Part shown: positions 1 through 13,000 of the stretch, piece by piece
How the letters are laid out: each line of letters starts with the position of its first letter
Position numbering within the stretch: position 1 is the stretch's first letter
Assembly: GCF_003945595.2 (NCBI RefSeq)
Contig: NW_024104332.1
Span: forward strand, 434,001-498,000
Source of the DNA: Pipra filicauda
Lineage: Eukaryota > Chordata > Aves > Passeriformes > Pipridae
Direction: 5' to 3'
DNA length: 64,000 nt
The notes under the pieces: generated by a model
The model's input: the letters and a program-made list of their open reading frames with translations, nothing else
Databases searched by the model: none
What the model was told of the DNA's origin: nothing
Program-made: the position numbers and the translations under genes

Positions 1-822
1 CTGTGAGACTCACCAGCTAACGGTGGTGGTGGATACATCACCTCCTGAGAGTGCACAGCAGGGGGATACCAATCCCTTTCTCCCTGTCCTGCTGTCCCTA
101 CCTGCTCTTTCAGTGGGTGGCCGTATGTCTCAACATAAATCTGGGCTATGCCAGCGAAGCCAGCAGCAGCCAAGAGTGGTTGTGGTCTCTTGCAGTCAGA
201 AGGGCATTTCCATCCTGTTCATGATGACCCCTGCGTTACTCCATGAGTAACAATTCCTGTCTTAGCTCCCCAAAAGCCGTGGTGCCGGCAGCAGCTGTTC
301 CCTATTAGTTCCCTGCATTACACAGTCACCTTTGGAACCTGCCAGCAAACGGCAGTGTCTTCATTAACTGCATTATCAGGCTCAGTTCACACATCAGCAC
401 AGCACACACAGCTCTGCCTTGATGGGCTTATGCTCCCCTGAGACAGAGCAGCTCAACAGGCGAGGTGATTACACCCAGAGCCATAAGGTGTGGAAGGAAT
501 GGTGAGCATCGTGTGCGAGTCTAAAACCCCAGCAGCTTAGGAGGGACTTGTGATTTGGGATGGCTGTCACATCCCACTGCTGGCATCCTCCCAAAGTCAA
601 ACTCACGAGCATATTACAAATGATTAACATAAAAACTGGGTCAACAACATGCCTTCATTGCATTGCTGAGTGAAGAAATGTATTTTACACTTAATGTTTA
701 CTATGATGGGGAGTTTATTCTTCCTTTCTGGTGTCATTGTTAGTGTAAAGGGTGGAATGCTGTTATGGATTTTTTGCTATTGTAGTGATGCTGATGGTTT
801 TGTCTGTGGGGTTTTTTTCCAG
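1..822. other. ABCA12 intron, partial, no exon recognised
   Basis: This stretch precedes the first recognised exon and should be the 3' part of an ABCA12 intron. A pyrimidine-rich AG at about 112-113 looks like an acceptor, but no reading frame after it matches the transporter and no suitable donor follows. A T-rich tract and AG at 821-822 form the real acceptor. Confidence 0.7.
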
Positions 823-1002
823 ATGATATTCGGCTGGAATTACAGAACAACACTGACATTGTTGATCAGCTGAACACTCTTGCTACCCTTGCTGTAAACG
901 TGTCCTCCTGCGTCTCGTTTAATCGTGTGCAGGCAGTCAAGGACTTAGAGGAAATGGAAAGGGTGGCCAAGGAGCTCTTTCTGAAGAACGAGCTATTTGC
1001 AA
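823..1002 (+). CDS. ABCA12: ABCA12 window exon 1: end of luminal domain 1
   Basis: 180 bp, residues 1-59 plus one base of residue 60. It reads with two bases completing a codon begun upstream, then [15 protein letters not shown]. The stretch LAVNVSSC is nearly the same as in human ABCA12. It contains an N-glycosylation sequon (NVS). Acceptor is T-rich before AG at 821-822; donor GTATGT at 1003. Confidence 0.9.
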
Positions 1003-4000
1003 GTATGTGACAGTCTCAAATCCCCCTGTAAATTAAATTCAGCCTGATAGAGGGTGGGAGTGCAGCGTAAGAAATCTGACTTTTCACCACAAACTGTTAT
1101 GGTCACAGCTCCCACTGCACAGCAATTGATTTTGAGCCAGCCTGTGGGGGGGGCCTGCACCCTGAGACCTTCTTATGGAGTGTTTTACACTCTCCTTTTT
1201 ATAACTCCTCTTCTCTTACACCTCTGCTTGGTCAACTGGTGACTTCTCTTTGCTAATTCCAAGTTCGAACAAAATTCCACTGCCCTAAGGAGATCTTCAT
1301 GAAACTAATTTATTTCAAGGTTCCCTGGAAAAAGATGCTTTAATGGAGAAAGATATCATAGAATCATTGAGATTGGAAAAGACCTTTAAGATCATCAAGT
1401 CCAAATATGAGACAGTTCAATTTATTAGGAAGTCATAAAGTGCTTGAGATATTCCAGCCAAGCACCATAATGTTATATTGGGTCTTCTCAGTCACACTTC
1501 ACATTTGTTGGATTGGATTGCAGCTTCAGAGCAGACTGCAGAGAGCAGTGGAGGGAACAGGGAATAGGAACTTACATTAATTTGAATAATATAAATATAT
1601 CTTAATTTTTAAACAATGGCCAATATCTCCTCGATTAGGATTTACTTATAATTCCTGTGACCTATTTGCTTTTATACTTCATAACTGAGGAGTAGATAGA
1701 AATTTCCTTTTATTGAAACTTCAAACCCTGGTAATATTTGTCTGTTCCCATAAAAGCAGTTTTCTTCCCCCTTTGTCATCCATTCCATTCCATCATATGT
1801 TTTATGTATGGAATAATCAGGAAAGGTATTGTGGAGAGAAAAACTTCTGTGGTGTTGGCTCTACTCAAACAGACATTTTAAAGGCAAAAAACTTCCTGTC
1901 TGTCAAGCTGTACATAAATGCAATTTCCAAACAGGAATGTGCAAAGATTTTATAGTCTGAGACCTCTCAGCTTTGCAGGAATTTATGTGGGCCCAAAAAT
2001 ATGTGTGTAGGTCATCAACAATTGTTGGCACTGGGTTCCTAAGGCTTTTATGTTACAGCATCGAGACATGAGCTGTATTGATAGGGAGCACCTTTGGGCA
2101 TGGTCATGACAGGTGCCAGCCCATCTGAGCATTATTTGTGCAGCAAAGAAGTGAAATGTAGAAAAGGCTTACAAAAATGAGGAATTCCCACGTATCTGTG
2201 TGTACTGCTCCTGTGCTGTCAAGTCCAAAGGAAAGCCTTTTCCCTTTTTCTTTCAAGGTATCATTTTCAAGCTGCCTTCAAGCCATAGCAGCCCTGGATC
2301 CTCAATTTCTGGGGCCTTGACCCTCCCTCCTGTGCTCAACTACACGATCCGAATGAGCAGCAGGATCACACAGACCACCAACAGGATACGGGAGCGCATC
2401 TGGACCGTGGGCCCACACAATTCCACCTCCCAGAGCCAGATCTACAGCCGGGCCTTTATTTATATCCAGGACAGCATTGAAAGGGCCATGATTGAATTGC
2501 AGACTGGCAAGAAACCAGAGGAGATAGCTGTTCAAGTCCAGGCCATGCCTTACCCCTGCTACAACAAGGATATGTAAGTTTGGGTGGCTTTTGTCTTCAT
2601 GCTTCGTGTAAGCTCATCTTGTCTGACCTATAAAAATGATTTTTGGTTTTGTTTTTTGGTTGGTGGGGCTTTTTTTTTTCCTCAGAGTTTTGAACAAAAG
2701 AGGGGATTTTGGTCTCTAGTATAAATGGTCTATGTTTGGTTTGCCTAATCTTTTGTTTTCAGTGCTCTGTATGTACCTGGATTGTCATGGTAACTATAGG
2801 TTTTACAGGAGGTAACATTCCCTGTTCCTGTTTTACTGCCCATGGTGGAACTGAGAGTTGACAGGACTTGGGTTAAATATGAACACTGGCTTGTTCTGCA
2901 GGTGTTTACATGCAGATGATGCAGCAGAACTTAGAAAATGGATTTATTGGGAAAAAAGCGTCCCTAGGTTTGTAAGCTTTGTTCCTAGAGATTGCTGTCC
3001 AGCTGTGGTATGTGTTATTCATCCCAGTCATTCTGGATAACGTTTAGCGTATACTGAGTAACTCTCAATCAGGTGGCGCTCAGATGCTTTAAGGAGGATA
3101 AGAGGGAAGATAAGATTGTACCATTCATCTCTGCAGTAATGAGGGAGGACAGAGAGGCTTTTGCTGCACTGAGTTGCTGGGTTAACAGCCTGTTAACAGA
3201 GCAGTGTAAGGACCAGAATAAGTTTTGGATGGTGAAGCAGATCAAAAAGTTTTGGATCAACTTCCTTTTCCTTCAACTTGAGCCAGATCTGCAGCCAGTA
3301 TGAATAGCAGCTCTGCCAAATGCAGTAGAGAGAAGCGAATCTCTCACAGCTGAGGAGCTGCCCCTCTGGCAAGGCAGTTCTGGTCTGTGTGGGAAAGCTG
3401 GCAACATGGCACTGCCTCAGAGTTATTACCCTGACCACAGCTGGTGGCCAAACTGGGTGGAAAACACTCAGGGAAGGGATTTCAGTGTCTGTCAGAGAGC
3501 ACTGAAGGATGTTCAGCAAGCTGTATCAGAAGGTTGGGTGGTTGCTGTGCCCTGTGCTTGGACCAAAAGTACAGACTGGACCTACGAGCAGTGTGTACTG
3601 AAAAGCCTCCATGTCAGCTGCATGAGCCAAAAGATTGTTTGAGAGCTATAAGGTGCCATTTAGGAGCTATAGCAGAGCCATGAATATTCTGTCCCAGCTG
3701 TCACTTAGGAGAGCTGGAGGCCTATAACCTCTTCTCGGGGTAGTTACAAGCAAAGTGCCCACAAGTGCAGGCAGGGAGCATCCAAACCAAGTTTTGCAGC
3801 AAATACCTGAATTATTGCTGAGAGAGAGTTTTGTACAATGATTAACTGGCTGCTGGAAGCACTTACTACAGTGCTGTCTGCTCCTTTTCCTTGTTCTTGG
3901 CCTGCTGGGAAAACCTCTTGCCTTCGGGTTTCCCTCCCCACCCCAGGTTCAGAGGGACATGAGTTTGCTCAATTATTAAAATACCTAAAGGCTTTGGATT

Positions 4001-7000
4001 TGCATCCAGTAGAAGTCATCATAAAATGGCTGCTTATCAATTGTTATTGCACAGTTACCATCCTGTAGGGAAAAGGAGGAAATATAAATATACCAGTACA
4101 CAGAAGGTGTTGGGAAATGCTGAATTTTTAATAACTAGAGATTATGCAGAAGGTGGTAGCAAAAAAAGAAACCCAAACAACAAAGAGCCAGTAGAGCTAC
4201 TGAAGTGCCTTTTCATGGTTCTTTAAAAATAAGGCTTCATTTGCATGGAAGCATTTCTGGAAGCACTGGTTCATAGGAAATTTTCAGCTTCACAGGTAAA
4301 AAAAAAATTAAAAACCAATGTAGTGTTAATTTTATACTGTTATTGTACATTAAGCTTTTTCCAGGAATGACACTGACTGTGTTTTTTAAGCCAGGTTTAG
4401 AAATTAAGGAGGAAAGCATAGGCCCTGCAGATGCAATGAAGGGAATCTCCTGCTCTAAAAACTTGCTTTCCATCACAAAAGGACAAGTTTATTGTTGGCC
4501 ATTGTTGTCTTTTTTTTCTGCACACATTTGGCACTGGAAGAAGGTTTTAATTGAAGTGAGGAGACAAGAAATGTGACCTGGATCCTCAAAACCTGTTCTT
4601 TGGGATAGTAGAACAGACACTTTGAAGGGAAGGATCTATATCAGGAAATATGGCCTGACAACAACATTTGGCCATTATATCTGTGTACAGAACTGGGAGA
4701 TGGGGCTGGTTGCTGTGATCTTTCCAGATGGGATACAGCCCATCAGAGAGCCAGGAGATGCCACTGCCCATGGCACTTTCTGCTCCTGCCAGTGGTGCTG
4801 CTGAGCTAAACTTCCAGACTGCATCAGGAAATCCCTCTGTAATTCAAAAAAAAAAAAAGAGAGAAAAAAGATTTTGAGCAGTCAGGGGTTTCATGAATAG
4901 AAAGTCCAGTGCAATGGCAAAGGAGTCTTTTTTTGGTAATTATTAATTTTACTCCATGTTTTGAAATCTAAGCATGTCTTTTCCTGTGCCAAAGTATTGT
5001 TCTGAAAAATATATTCTGTATAAAGCCTTAATCTCCAGAACATTTGGTATTCAGCTAAAGCCTGCATTTGCCTTTTACAGGTTCTTAACCAGCGTGACCT
5101 ACTCTCTTCCATTTGCTCTGATGGCTGCCTGGGTGCTGTTTATAGCTGATTTTGTTAAAACACTTGTTCAAGAGAAAGATCTGAGGCTTTATGAGGTACA
5201 GTGAAACTTTCTGGGGCGTGCAAAATTATAAACAGATTTTTCTCATTAGTGGCTACTGTGTCTCATGTTCAGTATTAAATGGAGCAAAGCAAGCATTAAG
5301 GAAAATAGTCCAAATACCTGTTGTTTGACCTGCAGTGTTTGAATTCTGACATTGTAACCAAGCTCAAAGCCACAGAAACTCCCTTCAAGTGGAGGGAATA
5401 TTGCTTTGCAGTTCTGAACAGTGGAAACATGAGCACCTCACAAAATTACAAGTTTTCTGAAGATTTAAAGCTCTCTAAAAATTGACTTTGAGTCATACCT
5501 ACTGGGGACAAAGACATGAAAAGTGACTTATTTCCTATCCTTGAAGTTATTATACTTAATATTTCAGGAGGTGCTACATATGACATCAGCTCCTCTGAAA
5601 TGAAGTTCTTCAGGTTGCCTATTGGAAAAGAATTGACATTGAGACATAGGGAATTTATTAAATTAACTCAGGTTTTCAGTGTGATCACTGTCAACAGAGA
5701 TGAACAGCAGAGAACTTTAGTAAAACTAAGCTTCAGCAAGCAACAAAAGCTCTAACAGATTTGGGTTTTATCTGACACCATGGAAACAAATGCTGATTCG
5801 CCAAAAACATTTCCAAAAAAGGGCACTCTGTGACCTGTGATGAGATGGAAAATGAGTGAATCCCAGGGGCTCCCTGGCAGCCCCTTACTCAAGTTTAGGG
5901 AACCATTTTCCCTGTCTCTAAGGACCAGGGTGTCAGTCATCTTTTTAGCTGTGTAATAATCTACAAGAAGACACCAGCACCTGTACTTTCTTTTAGATTT
6001 ATCAATACAAATTTGCAGTTTTATGCAAGTCTTGGGGACTTGATCATCAGCTAATTTAATAAATTAGTATTGCTTCCTTGTAACCATGGTAATTTGGCTA
6101 TTATTTGTTGAATTGGGGTTGTGTAAGAAATGGTTTGGTGAGAGCTTTTACACTCAAGCCACTGGACCAATTAGGATAATTAAAAAAAAAATAACCAAAA
6201 TGCTTTAGAAAAGTTACAAATCTGAGGCCAGAAGCTGCTTTGAAGCTTGTGAGCTGTGACAGTTGATACTTGCAGATCCTGTCTGTGCTGTTCTTTTGCA
6301 ATAGACTGCTTTGCAAACCTTGGGCATTCCAGGAACGTGAGTGCATGGCTTCTCCCTGGATAGAAACACACAAGGTGGCACAGTGGGAAAGAGCATGGTC
6401 TGGTTGCATGACCTGTCCAGGAACTGAAAAAGCAAATCATTCAATGTCAGCAGAAAGATATTTTCATTTCTCCCAAATGTCTTTTGTGGTTGTTTTTTCC
6501 ACCTTTCTCTCTGTAGTACATGAAGATGATGGGTGTTAATGCCAGCAGCCATTTCATCGCCTGGTTCGTGGAGTGTGCCATCTTCCTTCTGATCACTGTC
6601 ACCTTCCTCGTTATTGTTCTAAAAGTGGGTGACATCCTTCCCAAAACAAACACAACACTCCTGTTCCTGTACCTCATGGACTACAGCCTGTCCATCATAG
6701 CCATGAGCTACTTCATCAGTGTTTTCTTCAATAACACCAACATAGCAGCCTTGGTGGGCAGCCTCGTGTACATCCTCACCTTCTTCCCCTTCATCGTGCT
6801 GCTCGTCATCGAGAATCACTTGAGCTTCTCTGTGAAGAGCCTCCTGGTAAGTTCTGCTTTTCCATAACATTCCTAGCCATGGAAGTAGATGTAAAGCCTT
6901 GTTTCTTACGAAGGGTCAGTATAGCTAGGTATTGGGTTTCAGAAGTTAGACTTGTTTTCTCTGAGTCACCAGATTCAGGAAAGGACATCTATTAATGCAA

Positions 7001-10000
7001 GTGGTGGAATAATTAACCACATGGCACCAGTAGGTGATTCTCAAGCAGTGCTCTATTTTAAAAGCCTAAAATAAAGCCCTGCATGTGGGAGGAAGTTGGG
7101 TCCTGAGTGTGGAAGCAAAAGAAAGTCAGGCTCTAAGGAGACGTTACAGCCTGTCACCAGTAGTACTTCTCATCATAAGGCTGGTCCAGCGCTCTTTGTG
7201 ACAGTTGGGAAACAAACTCTACTCATTTTCCTGGCTAATGGGGGACCTGATTGATTACCTGACTTGACTTGTCTTTGAGAGTAATTCATAAGTTCTTTGT
7301 TTTCAATTTTGTTTATTCCCCAGAGCCTGTTGTCCCCAACCGCCTTCAGTTATGCAAGTCAATACATTGCTCGCTACGAGGCACAGGGCATAGGTATGCT
7401 TATGGTAGACAAAACTAGGCCTTGAGCTCTCCTGATGGGGACATTTCATTGGCTAACACGGATTCTGACTGTATTTCCCAATTCCTTCTGCAGGTCTGCA
7501 GTGGGACAACATGTATAAGTCCCCCATGATTGGAGACAACACTTCCTTTGGCTGGATGTGCTGGCTCATTCTGATAGACTCCTTCATTTACTTCATCCTG
7601 GGGTGGTATATAAGGAATGTTTTCCCAGGTAAGGATAAAAAGCATTGAGGGTGGTGCTGTACCATCTCTTTTGGAAAACAATACACACAGCAATGGCTGA
7701 TTCAGTGGTTCAGGCAGTGAGACAGTCTGCACACACAGGATACTTCTGTTCTAGATCAAAGAGAGCACGACTTAGTGGATGTCTGAGCTGTTAATGACAC
7801 CGAGGCAGAGCAGAGCAGGGGAGAATTAGGGTTCCTCAGCTTATCACATGGGTAGGTGGGTCTCCTGAGAAGCTGAAGCCAAGGACACAGGAGGATGCGT
7901 TTGCAGTCTGGTGGGTGAGAATGAGAACAGAGCACATTGGCCTGCATTTGTCAGCTGAGTGATTTTGAGTTGTGTTACTTACATCATTTGATTTCAAAAA
8001 GTGATTCCTGCCTTGGGCAAGAGCCAGTACATTTGTCTTCTGCTTTTCTTCCCCACCTAATGAAGCAGTCCACTGGCATAAGGAAATCTACCCAGTGGAA
8101 AACGTATAGTACTCCTGCCCTCCAGCTATGGAGTTACTCAGAATAACAAAATAGGGAGTGCTTCCTGCTGTGCCAATCAGGCAAACTCTCTACCAAGTCT
8201 CAATAGCACATGAGCACATCAAGAGGGGAGAGATCTCTGTGAAGTTCCTTTTGGCTATTTTGAGTGCACTCCAAATAGTGATACTTCCTGGGGAACAGAC
8301 ACCTGGATGAGACTCCTCTTCCTGCAGGTAGATATGGCATGGCTGCTCCCTGGTATTTCCCATTGCTTCCATCTTACTGGATCGAATACAACGGTTACCT
8401 CCCCTTCTGGAATGAGAAACAGAGAGGCCTTCTCTTCTCCAAGCTGATGTTAAGGAAAGAAGTCACCCTCAACAATAAGATATGTATGTGGATACTACAT
8501 GGGGTAGCAATAATAACTTATATTTTAGGTTAACAGAGCTGAATTTCTAAGGGGGCACCATACTCAGAAAACACATTTATCTGTTGATCCTTATTTTGTA
8601 GCACAGGAAGAATTGGAAGCTGGTACTTACATGAATGGAGATTTGGCTTTTAAATTATATTTTTTTCTTCCTATTTGGTGTGGAGATCCAGTACTGCTTG
8701 TCCCATGCATATTCATATATGTTGTAGTTGAGCAGTTACCTTACATGCTTATCTCTGTCTACAACACTCTGTGTAGAAATACACTTTTGTTTGTGCAAGC
8801 AAATACGGGTTTCCACTTGGCAAATGGGACGTGTGCTTCTTTGTTCATCTCTTTAAATGTTTAGCCTGTAAAATATTGTGAGCTCACACAGAAAAGCTTG
8901 CTGATTGTACCCAGCTGAAAATACCTCAGCGGTTTTGCTGTATGTCCTCTAATTTTCTGTGCTTGCTTAGTGTAAATTAAGTTAGGTGCTCTGAAACACC
9001 TAGATATGAGACCTTTTCAGAAGTGATTAATGCCTATTGTCAGGAGTGATTAGAAGCTGCAGAAGTAAAAAGGAGAAATCCCAGAGAGCTCAAAATGATA
9101 CAGATCCGGTGACATGTTCTCAATGTTCCTGGATGAAAGGCACCTGCCTTGGCTGTATTTTGGTTTTAAAAGCCCTGCTTATCTCTGAGGTGAGAAAAGT
9201 AGCACAAAGAGCTGCTGCAGTGCAGTAACTGACCTCTGCCCCTTCTCTTCAATGTCAAAGGTGCCCCCCACCCTCACCTGGAACCGGAGCCCACTGATCT
9301 CCCCTTGGGAGTCTCCCTCCATGGCATAACCAAGGTTTATGGATCCAAAGCTGCAGTGGACAACCTCAGCCTCAACTTCTATGAAGGGAATATCACTTCC
9401 CTGCTGGGACACAATGGAGCTGGGAAAACTACAACCATGTGCGTGCCCTTTAAAGCGGCTCTTTTTTATACCATGGGATGTGGGTGGGTGAAGGAGAGAG
9501 CAAGTGGGGCTGGGCAGTGATGGGAGACTGAGAAAGGTACTGTATTAGCCCAAATCACTCATGTAGTTTTATCTGGCTCATGGATGACCTCGGGAGTTCC
9601 TGTATCTGTTTGAATTCTTCAGATTCTAAAAGATTCTTTGCTCCTTAGGGACACGCTTTTTAATCTCGTGAGACACCTGTAATACCCAGCACAGCAACTA
9701 CTCAGGTGTTTTGTTCTATGGCACTTTGGTGCCTGGGGTTAGGCTGTTGTGGATGCTGTGGGTAGCTTGTGCACACACCAAAGCTGAAGTGATACTAGCA
9801 AGAAAACTTAATAAAGATACACTTCAGCTGTAGAGGCTCATGTGTTGGCTGGGCTGGAATGGCAGGGGATTAATGCATTGGCCTTTCAGCCTTGCTGTTT
9901 ATAAATTATTATTTGACTTGTTAGATAACAGCACTGAAACAGACCTGTAGAACTTGATTTCTCCACTGATATATATGTGCATATCTCTGAAAGCAACATT

Positions 10001-13000
10001 AAATTGATAAATAGAAGCCTCAGAAGAGCCAAAACCAGTAAGACAGATGTGTGCTTCATCTCAGCTTATTATCAATTCATGTCATATTCTGTTTGCAAAG
10101 TGTAGGCAAAGGTGATATGCAGAAAAGTATAAAACCTTCTTGAAACTTAGTGCAGGCTTCAAATCCCGAGTAAGGTCACAAGTTACTGCTTTTTAATGAT
10201 GGTTAAAAGTCCCAGGAGAGAGAGAAGCTCTGGGAAGGTGAAGGGCAGTCTGACATGCATCTCGTCCCTGTAGTTCCTCCAGGACAGCTCCAAAAATGAG
10301 CTGTAACGTGCAAGTAGGTATTCTGAGCAGAGGGTGTCTGACTCAGGTCTGTTGGCCATTTCTCAGTGGGTAATTATTTGGTTGAACTAGATGAAAGTGC
10401 TGCCCACTGTGAGGTGTCTTGTCTGGAAGTCCTCTCCCATTTCTCATTAGTAATGGCAGTGAAACCAGTCTTCCACCTCTGATGTGGTTAGTAAATGAAG
10501 AGGTGGGTTTCAGTCTCAGTTGTGGTTACAGTATAAGGCTGTCTGGGTGCTGCAGGCAAACCTCAAAGAATGGAGTGTAACTGCACTGTGTCAATTCCCA
10601 GTAATTACACTGGAAGTCGAAGGCGTTCGTGAGTGTTGGTGCATGGAATGTGCAGTGGTCTGAGTAGGGAGAGGAAGGCTGAAGAAGATAGAAGTGAGAA
10701 GTGGCCAGGGTTCAGTGGGTGAGCTTGGTGCTTGCCTTCACATTCCCACAGAAGGATACAGGGATGTCCATGGATGTTAATGGGCTACCACTCTGCCAGA
10801 GTATGGTGAGGCAGCAGGAGACACAGCGGGCAGTGGCCTCTGGCTGGAAGGAGTGGGATGGTGATACAAGGAAACCTTGAAAGTGATGACAGGTGCAGGA
10901 CCACGTGAAAAAAACTACCTATGGTTTTCTCCTTTTTCTAACTCCCCTCTGTCTTTGTTTTTCCTTCAGATCTATTTTGACTGGATTGTTCCCTACGTCA
11001 TCAGGTACTATCTTTGTGTGTGGCAAAGACATCAGGACTGACCAGGAGGTCATCAGGAAGAACATGGGGGTGTGTATGCAGCACAACGTGCTCTTTAACT
11101 ACCTCACCACGAAGGAACACCTGCTGCTCTACGGGTACATCAAAGTCCCTCACTGGAGTAAAGAGGAGCTCTACCAAGAAGTGAAGAGGTATAAAACCAG
11201 CAGGATTGGAGAAGAGAGAGAAATTGTTGTGTGGTAGTGTCAGTGTCACTGCAAAGCACAAATTAATGGATTTGAGGAGAGTTGCAGATCCAGTTTAAGA
11301 TTCAAATGATACCTTGGTCTGACCACAGGAATATATTGATACCTGTGGCTGTAAGAAAACAGTGTCTCCTCTCCAGGAGGTTTACAAGCTTCTGTGGTAA
11401 TTCTTTGGAGATGAATTTATAGGGGTAAGGGTCTAGTCCTTGCTGCTTTACAGTTTTCCTCTGAAAAAGATTTAATCAACCAGTCAGAAAGATGATGTTG
11501 GCTTTATTGGTTCTGCAGAGAAGTGAAGCAGCCAGAACATCCCAAGGAGTTTGAATCTTGATGTCTCAGTTGATGGGGTTGAGCCTTTGACCTTGACTTG
11601 TCAGATAAAAACTTTGAAAACGTCCTAAAAAATGTTTTAAATTAAAATCCCGATGGCTGAGCTACAGAGTGACTCGTCTCCCTGTTCTGTGATCACTCAT
11701 AGAGCAGACTATACTTGAGCAGTTTTTCATTTGCAGTTATGGGGTTTTTTTGGGTATTTTCAAATTCCCTGCTTTTAAAAGATGCCTGAAGGACAACCTT
11801 TTGGGGTTATTTTTCCTTTGTTTTCCAGGACCTTGAAGGAGACTGGGCTGTACAGCCACCGTCACAAGCTGGCTGGCACTCTGTCCGGGGGGATGAAGAG
11901 GAAGTTATCCATAGCCATTGCTCTCCTGGGTGGATCAAGGGTGGTGATACTTGATGAACCAACCACAGGGGTTGATCCATGCTCCCGGAGGAGTATTTGG
12001 GAAATTATCTCCAAGAATAAAAAAGGTACCTTGATTAAATGAGATACTGCCCAGTGGTGAGGGGACTTTGTGTCACTTTTGCAAATACGGGATCAGTGGC
12101 TTTGAACTGTGGGTTTTGGAGGGCACAGAGAAAGAACCGTGGGAGACTGGGATTTTGCAGGTCTGGAGGGTGCATCCTGGTTGGTTTCTGTAAATTCAGT
12201 GTCATTTGAAAAGTAACTTTACCGTAACACACAATTTACAATACAGTAACTTTCAGCTTCTCTCTGCTGTCGCCTTTCATCCAATATGACTAATAATTAC
12301 AAAAAAATGCAGTTGATTTTCACCTGATACTCAGTGTCCCCTCACTCATCAAGGCTTCCACCTGTCTCAGGTAACCACGTGTGTTCACTCTGTGGTGGCT
12401 GACATCAGCTTTGTGTTTTCCAGGCAGAACCATCATTCTCTCAACACATCACTTGGATGAAGCCGAAGTTCTGAGCGACCGAATCGCCTTCCTGGAGCAT
12501 GGAGGGCTTAAATGCTGTGGTTCACCTTTCTACCTTAAGGAAACCTTTGGTGATGGATACCATCTGACACTCACCAAAAAGAAGGTTTGTGTCTGAGCTG
12601 GTCTTAGAGCTGGAGTTCTCCCAACAAGCCTGAGGGAGCCATCCAGGCTTGTTGAGGGATGTAGGCACTTAGAGCTGTACGGACAGGAGCTGTGTGACAG
12701 ATCCAAGGATAGCAGTACCAAAGAGCTGTTGAGGATCTGGATGTGGGCATGCTGCTTCTCAGTGAGAGATGCCCACAGAACACGTGTCCCTGCTTTCCTC
12801 AAAGCAGAGGGAGGCTCTCCAGCAAGGCCACCAGAACAGCCTCCATGGCCCTTGGAAACAGGAATGTCAGTGCTCTGCTTTGTTGAAAAAGAACAGGGTC
12901 TCCTTGAGTGTTAAAGACGAGGCTGGATGCAGACTGTGAACTCTGGAGTTCAGAGGAATAAAGCAGATGGAAAGAGTCCATCCGCACTGTCTGGCCTGAG

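Noticed and set aside
1..250. Possible upstream ABCA12 exon after the acceptor-like AG at about 112
   Set aside because: No donor giving the needed phase and no match to the transporter in any frame.
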